Source: a virus. From it: a stretch of 24,574 nt of DNA. The notes beneath the pieces are model-generated. The model saw only the letters and a program-made list of their open reading frames with translations, was not told the origin of the DNA and did not search any database. Every line of letters starts with the position of its first letter. Position 1 is the first letter of the stretch. Position numbers and translations under genes: made by a program. The stretch lies in IMG/VR virus record IMGVR_UViG_3300009008_000237, positions 1 through 24,574 of that record; one strand, 5' to 3'. Positions 1 through 7,347 of this stretch are shown one piece after another.

Positions 1-1925
1 CAGATATTCAAGTACGATACAATGCTTATCTTGGTACAGCTACAGACGCTTCTGGTATTACTTATAACCAGGGTGGTACAGGCGCATCTAGTAGAACAGT
101 AGAGAACAAGCTACAAGAGTCAGTCAGTGTGAAAGACTTCGGTGCTGTGGGCGATGGCACTACAGATGATACTGCTGCTATTCAGGCAGGGATTGATGCA
201 ATCGAGGCCGCTGGTGGCGGTACGCTGTTCTTTCCTGCTGGCACATACCGGATCAACAAGAACACAGGTACTAATGACCGATGGGGAATCAAGATTGATA
301 GTGATGATGTGACCCTGCTAGGAGAGACAGGAACCGCATTCCGCAGGTTCTCTACTGACATTACCACCTATGCAAACGCCTATCCGATTCTGTTTATCGG
401 GGTTGCGGATAATGACGCTGGCAGTCAAACCTCAAACATTCGGATTGAGGGGATTAAGTTTATCGGGGAGGATACCCGACACTCTGTTAGCGGAAGTACC
501 TTGCATGATGGTCGCTATGCGATCGAGACCAAAAATACCAAGCACGTAGTTATTACCGATTGTGAATTCACCTTGATTGATAGTTCTGCAATCATGACGC
601 AGAAGCCAGCCACCTATGACTATGTTGCTGCTGCCAATTACAACACTACAAAGAATTATGATCTGACTGTAACAGACTGTAATTTCTCTGCTGCCTCTCA
701 TGCGGTTGCAGGGAGATCATTGATCCATGCTATTTCCATTGGTGGAGTCGATGGCGCAAGAATTACCCGCAACTATTTTGAATGGTGCGATGATGCGGTA
801 TCTGGTAGCGGCACCTATGATGATCTGGATGATGTTGAGACAGATACTTGGGTATCCGCTATTGGCGCAGTCAAGAGAGTGGGGAGATACTGGACGATCA
901 CTGATAACCAGTTTGTAAACAGTTCTGAACATGCTCTATATCTAACAGGGATGGACGTTACGGTTTCTGGAAATATGTTCCGCACAGACAACCCTGCTAT
1001 TTGCTACGGTAGCCAGTGTAAGAATCGCTCCAGAAATTCCAGTATTACCGGAAACACATTCTCCAATGTTATTTCTGCTATAGAGATTGCAGAGCCGTCA
1101 TTCAGTGTCTCTGTCTCTGGCAATGTTATTTCGGTTTCCGATGCGTATGACACCGGTGGCGGTGTAATTGACATAAATGCGGAGGACATTGTATCCTTTA
1201 TTGATAATCGTGATTATCTCTCCACCTATTATCCGGTGTCGGAGATAACGGTTGATAACAATACAATCACCTTTCGGCCGGGCGCATCTACAGGAATTAG
1301 TGAGATTGCGATCCGTCTATATTCTTTCTCATCCTCTCAACCGGAATATCCAGAAGGAGGCCAGATCAGTCACGTTGTCATCTCAAACAATGTATTCAAG
1401 AATTTCAAGTACGGCATTCATAACTCAGGGGCGGTAATTAGAAATGTAATCATTGTTGGTAATACCTTTGTGGCCAAGAGTTTTACCAAGACTGGATTTA
1501 ATTCGGGAACCACAATGAATACATTGTCGATCTTGTCAGAGCATTATGGTCATACCTACTCTCTAGGAGAGTTCAGATTCAATGATAACTATGTGACTGG
1601 ATCTGATTATCTGATTACCTCCACCGGTGGTACAGGCACATCCATGTACCTGCCGAATGGTATGTCTGGCAATACCTTTGAGTACATCAAAAACTTTACC
1701 TCGTCAGACTTTAGAACGCTCTCCTTTGCTAACGCATTCACAGGAAATAGAGGAAGCTATTTCTTGGATCGAACTTGGGACAGTGGGACAGCGGTTGGCA
1801 ATTCAATCGGGGATGGCACAACTTCGGATAGCGGTAAGAGATCGATGTTCCAGTGGACTTCAGGCGCATTGCGTTACTACTATGATGATGCCGCTAATTT
1901 CTCAGATCTGTCAATTGACACCTAA
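1..1925 (+). CDS. Tailspike with parallel beta-helix, 5' partial
   Basis: This is the 3' part of a phage tailspike, a surface-glycan-binding and probably glycan-cleaving protein of the tail tip. The reading frame is open from position 3 and runs into the GTG at 129, so the gene starts before the window and that GTG is not the start. The segment before it reads SRTVENKLQESVSVKDFGAV, the usual junction between a spike's particle-binding N-terminus and its pectate-lyase-like catalytic body (GAVGDGTTDDTAAIQAGID). The body then shows many parallel beta-helix rungs of the type VVITDCEF, LTVTDCNF, ARITRNYF, WTITDNQF, VTVSGNMF, SSITGNTF and VVISNNVF. No catalytic residue can be assigned by eye. The DNA is richer in G and C than the packaging and tail genes downstream, which suggests recent exchange. 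The beta-helix identity is clear; the substrate is unknown. Confidence 0.85.
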   Translation, partial: DIQVRYNAYLGTATDASGITYNQGGTGASSRTVENKLQESVSVKDFGAVGDGTTDDTAAIQAGIDAIEAAGGGTLFFPAGTYRINKNTGTNDRWGIKIDSDDVTLLGETGTAFRRFSTDITTYANAYPILFIGVADNDAGSQTSNIRIEGIKFIGEDTRHSVSGSTLHDGRYAIETKNTKHVVITDCEFTLIDSSAIMTQKPATYDYVAAANYNTTKNYDLTVTDCNFSAASHAVAGRSLIHAISIGGVDGARITRNYFEWCDDAVSGSGTYDDLDDVETDTWVSAIGAVKRVGRYWTITDNQFVNSSEHALYLTGMDVTVSGNMFRTDNPAICYGSQCKNRSRNSSITGNTFSNVISAIEIAEPSFSVSVSGNVISVSDAYDTGGGVIDINAEDIVSFIDNRDYLSTYYPVSEITVDNNTITFRPGASTGISEIAIRLYSFSSSQPEYPEGGQISHVVISNNVFKNFKYGIHNSGAVIRNVIIVGNTFVAKSFTKTGFNSGTTMNTLSILSEHYGHTYSLGEFRFNDNYVTGSDYLITSTGGTGTSMYLPNGMSGNTFEYIKNFTSSDFRTLSFANAFTGNRGSYFLDRTWDSGTAVGNSIGDGTTSDSGKRSMFQWTSGALRYYYDDAANFSDLSIDT

Positions 1926-1936
1926 AAGGAGTGAAT

Positions 1937-1975
1937 ATGTACAACAACGGAAACTCAAGTAAGAACGTAACAGGC
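1937..1975 (+). repeat. 39-base direct repeat, copy 1
   Basis: This matches 3400-3438 at 38 of 39 positions. Both copies begin exactly at an ATG and end after the GGC codon of the peptide MYNNGNSSKNVTG. The pair flanks the second spike gene. Confidence 0.9.
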
Positions 1976-1987
1976 TCTGGAGAATAA
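1937..1987 (+). pseudogene. 16-codon remnant copying the start of the downstream tail-fibre gene
   Basis: An ATG preceded by AAAAGGAG opens a tiny frame, MYNNGNSSKNVTGSGE then TAA. Its first 39 bases (1937-1975) match the first 39 bases of the fibre gene at 3400 with one difference (AAG against AAA at the ninth codon). After the GGC codon the two sequences diverge. The frame ends two bases before the second spike's ATG at 1989, and its final TCTGGAGAA supplies that gene's GGAG ribosome-binding site. It looks like the stump of a fibre gene left when a spike gene recombined into this place. It could instead be retained as a translated leader. The repeat is seen directly; the history is inferred. 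Confidence 0.6.
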
Positions 1988-1988
1988 T

Positions 1989-3377
1989 ATGGCACTAACT
2001 AAAGCAGCAAACAGAATGACCGAGGGGGCAGCGATCAATGTACTTGACTATGGCGCAGATCCAACTGGTGTAAATGACTCATTGGCTGCATTTGATTTAG
2101 CGGTTGCTGCTGGAGATCAAGTTGTAATTCCTGTAGGCACTTATAAATTAACAGGAACTTGGTCAATACCACGCAACAAGCAAGTAAGAGGTATAGGTTA
2201 TGCCGACAGCGGTAATAAAGGTCGTCCAAAACTTGTTCCAACTGCCGCTGTAACTGGTACTGTTATTGAATTAGAAGGCTCATCCAACTGGTTGGAAAAC
2301 ATTTATGTTGATGGTTCAGCAACAACGGGTGTTATTGGGCTTCGCATTGGTAATGTACCTTTAGCAAATTTGTGTTTTGTAAATAATGTAGACTGTGATG
2401 AATTTACAGGAAGTGGGGCTAAAGGGTTGCAGCTTATCAATACGGTTGGATCTTACTTTACCCATTGCCGATTTATTAAAAATCAGGAAAACGTAGGTAT
2501 TGGTAGTTTATCAACTGGCGGCACTCCAACTACGACTGTATTTAATCAATGTTGGTTTAGAGAGGCTGTTGGCACAGGAGTGACAGTTCGTTCAAACCAT
2601 CAACTTACATTTAATGATTGTCTTTGGGAGGCTAACGGACAAGCTGGCATGTCTATTGGCGATGCTGGCTTCGTTTGTGTTGGAGTTCATATTAACGGAG
2701 GTTGGTGCGAAGGAAATTGGTCTACTTCTGGCACACCAGCGAATGAGGCTCATTTCAACTTTAATGGTGTTGGTGGTGATTTTGAAAATCTCTATATATA
2801 CGGAACGCTTTTTAGTGGTGGCCCTTCTAGCGTAAGAGCAATTAAAGCTAATACAATTTACGACTTGTTAATCAGTGCGCCTATAACATCCACAACTGGT
2901 GGTGCAGGTATGATTTCAACCACTAATTGTACTGGATGGCTTGAAAACTGGCGACAGCAATCTGGAACTGGATGGGCTGATAGTGGTGGCAGCATGTTTT
3001 GTAGTAAAAATGAATTAACAGAAGAATGGATAGATTGGACTCCAGTATATACACCAAATGGCTCTATGTCATTTACCAGCATTACAACCACAACGGCTCG
3101 CTATAAACAAACAGGGAAAACATTTGTATTTGAGTTAAATGTCTCAGGTACTACAGGTGGTTCTGCATCAACAAACATTTCAATGACTTTGCCATCTGGT
3201 ATTACCACAAAAAATCAAAGTATTTTGATTTGTTATATGAACAATAACGGTACTAACACAACTGGTAGAGCTGTGTTTGATGGTACAAACAACGTAGCTC
3301 TTGCCAAAATAGATGGTGGTAATTTTGCTTTAGGAACAACAGGATTTTCTGGTTCGTTCACAATTGAAATTGATTAG
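1989..3377 (+). CDS. Second tailspike or fibre, pectate-lyase superfamily fold
   Basis: This 462-residue protein begins almost directly with the pectate-lyase-like spike motif (NVLDYGADPTGVNDSLAAFD at about residues 17-36), then VVIPVGTYKLTGTWSIPRN, the first turn of a right-handed beta-helix. There is no long particle-binding N-terminus, so it may attach through another spike or through the first 15-20 residues. Residues from about 335 onward (EEWIDWTPVYTPNGSMSFTS and following) form a separate C-terminal beta domain of a type common at the ends of marine phage fibres. The similar WTP block in the fibre at 3400 suggests shared modules. The start is supported by GGAG at 1979-1982. Its composition is more AT-rich than the first spike, consistent with an independent origin. 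Enzyme activity is possible but no catalytic residues are identified. Confidence 0.8.
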   Translation: MALTKAANRMTEGAAINVLDYGADPTGVNDSLAAFDLAVAAGDQVVIPVGTYKLTGTWSIPRNKQVRGIGYADSGNKGRPKLVPTAAVTGTVIELEGSSNWLENIYVDGSATTGVIGLRIGNVPLANLCFVNNVDCDEFTGSGAKGLQLINTVGSYFTHCRFIKNQENVGIGSLSTGGTPTTTVFNQCWFREAVGTGVTVRSNHQLTFNDCLWEANGQAGMSIGDAGFVCVGVHINGGWCEGNWSTSGTPANEAHFNFNGVGGDFENLYIYGTLFSGGPSSVRAIKANTIYDLLISAPITSTTGGAGMISTTNCTGWLENWRQQSGTGWADSGGSMFCSKNELTEEWIDWTPVYTPNGSMSFTSITTTTARYKQTGKTFVFELNVSGTTGGSASTNISMTLPSGITTKNQSILICYMNNNGTNTTGRAVFDGTNNVALAKIDGGNFALGTTGFSGSFTIEID

Positions 3378-3399
3378 CCATTAACAACAGGAAAATAGA

Positions 3400-3438
3400 A
3401 TGTACAACAACGGAAACTCAAGTAAAAACGTAACAGGC
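3400..3438 (+). repeat. 39-base direct repeat, copy 2
   Basis: This is the intact copy, at the 5' end of the fibre gene. It differs from 1937-1975 at one base and encodes the same 13 residues. Confidence 0.9.
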
Positions 3439-4596
3439 GCATCTGTAGTGGACGGTACGATTGCCAATGCAGATATAGATTCTTCTGCTGCAATCGCTAC
3501 AAGCAAACTCTCAGGCGCAGTCACAAGTATTGCTTCTCATGGATTGGCCTCATCAGCTACAACGGACACCACGAACGCAAGCAATATCGGTTCTGGAACA
3601 TTATCTAATGACAGATTAAGTTTAGATATTAGCAACTCAGATATAAACGCTTCTGCTGAAATAGCTCAATCGAAACTGGCAACACTGGTAATCACTGATT
3701 CAGAAGTAGCGGACAATGCTTTATCAGGGAACAAGATTGATGGAGGCACTATCAGTAACTTCGCCTCTACAGGTATTGATGATAATGCTACGAGTACAGC
3801 AGTAACATTAGACTCCTCTGGCGATGTTATGATAGGTTCAACTGTTGCCCCTATTGGTACTGGTTTAACAGTAAACTCAGGCATTAGCTCTTCAAGCATC
3901 ACTGCTATAGAAATTCAACAAAATACTACCGGAGCAGTAAAAGCCGCAGCAGCGTTTGGTGTTGGTATAGCTAATGGCGGTGAATCCACTAATGCTGCTT
4001 CTTTAAAGATGCTTACAGCAACAGGGGGTTCTCTAGTAGAACGCATGCGTATCACCTCCTCTGGAGACGTACAAGTCAAAACAGGCAACCTAGTAATAGG
4101 CACAGCAGGCAAGGGTATTGATTTCTCTGCTACTGCTAATACAACTGCTTCTGGTGCTTCTATGACATCAGAGTTATTAGATGACTATGAGGAAGGTACT
4201 TGGACTCCAGCCTTTACGACTACCGGAACAGCCCTCGACAGCGTGACACACTCTCACCAGTCTGGTTCTTATACAAAGATCGGCAGAAAGGTGACTGTAA
4301 CCTTTATGCTACGCACCAGCGCGGTTACAGTGGGATCGGCTTCTGGCTATTTGATTATCGAAGGGTTGCCATTCACCCCTAGTCATAGTGGATCGGATCG
4401 AGGGGGAGGTTCAGCGCACAGCACTTTTGGTTGGGGTGGGGAGGCCCCTCGTAGCCTTTCAATCTCTGGTTCAACAAACAACATATACCCCACCTATCAC
4501 ACCACAAACAACAGGACTTACAACAGCGACCCAACAGATTTAAGTGCATCAGGTAACAATGATGTTTATGGGGCAGCCACATACTTTACAGCATAG
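3400..4596 (+). CDS. Tail fibre, low-complexity modular protein
   Basis: This 398-residue protein is rich in Ser, Thr, Ala and Gly. The N-terminal third contains an internal repeat: DIDSSAAIATSKL near residue 24 and DINASAEIAQSKL near residue 80, with GSGTLSNDRL between them. The middle (GDVMIGSTVAPIGTG, then ERMRITSSGDVQVKTGNLVI) resembles the beta-rich shaft found in many aquatic phage structural proteins. LLDDYEEGTWTP near residue 260 opens a C-terminal beta domain. These features fit a trimeric fibre or receptor-binding protein, not an enzyme. The start is preceded by CAGGAAA and its first 13 codons are duplicated at 1937. The stop overlaps the AGGAG ribosome-binding site of the next gene. 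Confidence 0.7.
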   Translation: MYNNGNSSKNVTGASVVDGTIANADIDSSAAIATSKLSGAVTSIASHGLASSATTDTTNASNIGSGTLSNDRLSLDISNSDINASAEIAQSKLATLVITDSEVADNALSGNKIDGGTISNFASTGIDDNATSTAVTLDSSGDVMIGSTVAPIGTGLTVNSGISSSSITAIEIQQNTTGAVKAAAAFGVGIANGGESTNAASLKMLTATGGSLVERMRITSSGDVQVKTGNLVIGTAGKGIDFSATANTTASGASMTSELLDDYEEGTWTPAFTTTGTALDSVTHSHQSGSYTKIGRKVTVTFMLRTSAVTVGSASGYLIIEGLPFTPSHSGSDRGGGSAHSTFGWGGEAPRSLSISGSTNNIYPTYHTTNNRTYNSDPTDLSASGNNDVYGAATYFTA

Positions 4597-4605
4597 GAGC
4601 ATAGC

Positions 4606-4860
4606 ATGGCTTTAGAAAAGAAAACAATTGAAGATAAAATCGAGATCATAGGTGATTTCAAATCAGTACAGGTACGCACTGCAACAGTGATTGAAGAGGA
4701 CGGAGTAGAAATCTCTCGTTCATTCCATAGGCACACAATCTCAGCAGGTGACGACTACTCTAATGAGTCACCAGAAGTACAGGGGATTTGTCAGACCGTT
4801 CATACACCAGAAGTAGTTGCTGCATTTGAAGCACACAAGGCAGAGCAGGAGAATAACTAA
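4606..4860 (+). CDS. Conserved-looking small phage protein, unknown function
   Basis: This 84-residue, acidic and charged protein begins MALEKKTIEDKIEIIGDFKS. AGGAG at 4595-4599 lies seven bases before the ATG and overlaps the fibre gene's stop codon, so the two are translationally linked. Small proteins of this kind are often found after fibre genes in aquatic phages, but no enzymatic or binding motif is visible. A part in fibre assembly is possible only from position. Confidence 0.6.
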   Translation: MALEKKTIEDKIEIIGDFKSVQVRTATVIEEDGVEISRSFHRHTISAGDDYSNESPEVQGICQTVHTPEVVAAFEAHKAEQENN

Positions 4861-4907
4861 TGCTATCACTACTAATACATGGCGGTGCTAACGGTAACGA
4901 CTTATAA
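4860..4907 (+). CDS. Possible 15-residue ORF
   Basis: The TAATG junction at the end of the 84-residue gene opens a frame, MLSLLIHGGANGNDL, ending at TAA 4905-4907. That stop overlaps the AAGGAG site used by the gene at 4921. It may be translated by reinitiation and may couple the neighbouring genes, or it may be chance. No homology can be judged at this length. Confidence 0.2.
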   Translation: MLSLLIHGGANGNDL

Positions 4908-4920
4908 GGAGAAATGAAAA

Positions 4921-5229
4921 ATGAAAACACTAGATGTAATTGAAGATACGTTGGCAATTGTACCATCAGATACTTTCTACGAGATATCTATTGCAGCAAC
5001 AACCAATCAGCAATTGACAGCACCATCAAACGCAGAGTTTGTAGTGTTCTCTGCTAATGGTGACTTCTATGTTTGCTATGATGGCACTGCTGCAACTGTT
5101 CCATCTTCTGCAACCTGGACAACCGGAGATCAGGAATTGAATCCTAGTATCCGTAAGTGTGAAGCAGGAGATACATTCGATGTGATTGCTCCAGCAGCAA
5201 CTAAGATTACTGCGGCATTCTACGCATAG
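4921..5229 (+). CDS. Small beta-rich structural protein, unknown function
   Basis: This 102-residue protein begins MKTLDVIEDTLAIVPSDTFY and is rich in alternating hydrophobic, Thr and Ala residues. The block FVVFSANGDFYVCYDGTAATVP followed by NPSIRKCEAGDTFDVIAPAATKITAAFYA looks like a compact beta-sandwich. Proteins of this size and pattern occur as accessory virion proteins in tailed phages. A decoration or fibre-associated role is inferred, not shown. AAGGAG at 4906-4911 supports ATG 4921. An out-of-frame ATG at 4914 gives only a nine-codon frame and is ignored. Confidence 0.55.
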   Translation: MKTLDVIEDTLAIVPSDTFYEISIAATTNQQLTAPSNAEFVVFSANGDFYVCYDGTAATVPSSATWTTGDQELNPSIRKCEAGDTFDVIAPAATKITAAFYA

Positions 5230-5231
5230 AA

Positions 5232-5789
5232 ATGAACCTACATAAATATAAGAAGGGAGAGCACTTCAAGGGTAATAAGTATAGGGACTATAAGGGTTCC
5301 TTTATGACAGCCGCCCTATTCTTGGAGACCAGAACAAATGATTCTTATCCACCTCTATATACTTTTGAGTCGGAAGATAAAGAACATCCTGAATATGGTA
5401 AACTCATATCAATAAGGAAGATTTATTTAGAGGCTAACGATCCAACTGAATATTCAGTAGCTATGGCTATAGTAGATTCTTGGGATCACTGGCAACGTAT
5501 ATGTGCTTCCAAGAAAGTAGGACCATACATTAAACAGCTACGTGATGAACTGGAAGTTAAGATGAGATCACAAGCTATTCATGAGATGGCTAAGATATCA
5601 ACTCAAGGCGTTAAAGGATTATCTGCAGCTCGTTGGTTAGCTGAAGGTTCATGGAAAGGTAAACGTGGTAGACCTAAGAAAGCAGAGGTAGAGAGACAAA
5701 TGAAGATTGATGCCAAGATCCAATCTGAAGTAGATGAGGACTTTAGTAGAATACAGGATTTCTTAAGTGATCAAGCAACAGCTCACTGA
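5232..5789 (+). CDS. Probable terminase small subunit
   Basis: This 185-residue, charged and largely helical protein overlaps the large terminase gene by 23 bases, the usual place for the DNA-recognition subunit of the packaging motor. The N-terminus is basic (MNLHKYKKGEHFKGNKYRDY). An aromatic-rich middle follows (DSWDHWQRICASKKVGPYI), then a helical segment. Near the C-terminus is a strongly basic patch, KGKRGRPKKAEVERQMK, similar to the GRPKK motifs of DNA-binding proteins. The last residues form an acidic helix that could contact the large subunit. No clear helix-turn-helix was identified by eye, so the call rests on position, size and charge. The start lies two bases after the previous stop and has no strong Shine-Dalgarno sequence. 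Confidence 0.6.
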   Translation: MNLHKYKKGEHFKGNKYRDYKGSFMTAALFLETRTNDSYPPLYTFESEDKEHPEYGKLISIRKIYLEANDPTEYSVAMAIVDSWDHWQRICASKKVGPYIKQLRDELEVKMRSQAIHEMAKISTQGVKGLSAARWLAEGSWKGKRGRPKKAEVERQMKIDAKIQSEVDEDFSRIQDFLSDQATAH

Positions 5790-7329
5790 GCGTAAGCAAC
5801 AGCTCACTAAAGAAGACATAAAAGATCTAGCGGAAGCTGACCTACTTACTTTCGCTAAGCTCGTTAATCCTCAACGCATGTATGGTAAAATGCATGAGGA
5901 ACTATTTCGTTGGTGGCAAGCTGAGAATGCAAGTGATAACCAATTAGTTTTGTTACCTAGAGATCATCAGAAATCTCATTGTATCGCTACTAGAGTTGCT
6001 TGGGAAATAACGAGAGATCCGTCATTAACTGTACTGTACATATCTGCAACAGCAGATCTAGCCGAGAAACAATTATATGCTATTAAAAATATACTCACAT
6101 CTAAAACCTATCGTAGATACTGGCCTAACATGGTTGAGAAAGAAGAAGGAAAGCGTGAGCGTTGGACTGTCGGAGAAATTTCGCTTGATCATCCAGTACG
6201 TAAAAGAGAAGGTGTCCGAGATCCAACGATAAAAGCAGCCGGATTAACTACAAACGTAACTGGTTTTCATTGTAATATAGCTGTACTGGATGATGTGGTA
6301 GTACCTGGAAATGCTTATACTGGTGAGGGTAGAGATAAGGTAGCTGGTATGTATTCACAACTAGCTTCTATTCAAACCACCGGAGCTAAGGAGTGGGTAG
6401 TTGGTACACGTTATCATCCTAAAGATCTATATACCACTCTACTTGAAATGGTTGAGGAAGAGTTTGACGATGATGGTGAGGTCATAGACTTTGTACCTGT
6501 ATATGATATATTCCAGAAGGTAGTAGAGATAGAGGGTGAGTTTCTATGGCCAAGACAAAGACGTAAGGATGGCAAGTTCTTTGGTTTTGATCTAAAACAA
6601 CTGGCACGTAAGAAAGCTAAATATGTTGATAGAGTTCAGTTTTATGCTCAGTATTATAATGATCCTTTCGATCCTGATAATCAACGGATAAGCTATGATG
6701 TATTCCAATATTATGATCGTAATCTAATATCACTTAACGACGGTTCTGTACATTTTAAAGGTAATAAATTAAATGTATTCGCAGCTATTGACTTTGCATT
6801 CTCAGTACGTAAAGGTGCTGACTATACAGCTATCGTAGTTATAGGTGTAGATGGAGATAATAATATATACGTACTGGATATAAACAGATTCCAGACTACA
6901 TCTATTAAGGAAATGTTTGATGCTGTGTTGAACGTCTATTCTAAATGGGACTTCACTAAACTAAGAGCGGAGGTTTCAGTAGGACAGAAAGCCATAGTAC
7001 AGGAATTTAAAGAATACATGAGACAATACGGTGTATTCTTTAGTATTGATGAGCATAGACCTACGAGATATCAAGGTACTAAGGAAGAACGTATGGCTTC
7101 CATATTGGAACCTCGTTATGAGAATATGGCTGTATGGCATTATAAGGGTGGTAATATTCAATTATTGGAAGAGGAACTCATAGAGACACATCCAGCTCAT
7201 GATGATATTAAGGATGCTCTAACATCAGCTATAGAAGTTTCTAAACCACCAGCACGTAGACAGATGAATAGAAAACAACACAGAGATAATGTATTTACAC
7301 ACGCTAGGTTTGGCGGTATAGCTGTTTAA
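5767..7329 (+). CDS. Terminase large subunit (packaging ATPase and nuclease)
   Basis: This is the motor that pumps DNA into the prohead through the portal and cuts the concatemer. It has 520 residues, a normal length. The N-terminal ATPase has a deviant Walker A at residues 63-71 (LPRDHQKSH, lysine 69, with no glycine before the lysine), a coupling-like segment after it (VLYISATADLAEKQ), and Walker B AVLDDVV at 172-178 with acidic residues D175 and D176. The C-terminal RNase H-like nuclease has AAIDFAFS with D342 and the closing HDDIKDAL motif at 478-485. The GTG start at 5767 has AGGA about ten bases upstream (5754-5757) and overlaps the small subunit gene, so the two are probably translationally coupled. 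The first 14 residues include a KQQLT duplication that is probably not part of the fold. The family call is firm. Confidence 0.93.
   Translation: MIKQQLTERKQQLTKEDIKDLAEADLLTFAKLVNPQRMYGKMHEELFRWWQAENASDNQLVLLPRDHQKSHCIATRVAWEITRDPSLTVLYISATADLAEKQLYAIKNILTSKTYRRYWPNMVEKEEGKRERWTVGEISLDHPVRKREGVRDPTIKAAGLTTNVTGFHCNIAVLDDVVVPGNAYTGEGRDKVAGMYSQLASIQTTGAKEWVVGTRYHPKDLYTTLLEMVEEEFDDDGEVIDFVPVYDIFQKVVEIEGEFLWPRQRRKDGKFFGFDLKQLARKKAKYVDRVQFYAQYYNDPFDPDNQRISYDVFQYYDRNLISLNDGSVHFKGNKLNVFAAIDFAFSVRKGADYTAIVVIGVDGDNNIYVLDINRFQTTSIKEMFDAVLNVYSKWDFTKLRAEVSVGQKAIVQEFKEYMRQYGVFFSIDEHRPTRYQGTKEERMASILEPRYENMAVWHYKGGNIQLLEEELIETHPAHDDIKDALTSAIEVSKPPARRQMNRKQHRDNVFTHARFGGIAV
5773..5808 (+). repeat. 21-base-period tandem duplication at the terminase junction
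   Basis: AAGCAACAGCTCACT occurs at 5773-5787 and again at 5794-5808. In the large terminase frame it gives KQQLT twice (KQQLTER then KQQLTKE). In the small terminase frame the stop TGA (5787-5789) falls at the end of copy 1. Confidence 0.85.
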
Positions 7330-7347
7330 GTTTAAACAAGGAATCAT

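Noticed and set aside
129-131. GTG as the start of the first spike gene
   Set aside because: The frame continues upstream to position 3 with a typical spike junction sequence, so this GTG is an internal valine codon.
1915-1942. TTGACA before the mini-ORF as a promoter
   Set aside because: No acceptable -10 box lies 16-18 bases downstream. The nearest, TATGTA, is at a poor 15-base spacing, and TTGACA is part of the spike's last codons.
7322-7337. GTTTAAGTTTAAAC near the terminase stop as a terminator
   Set aside because: It is a short AT-only palindromic pattern without a stable GC stem or T run, and the portal ribosome-binding site follows at once.
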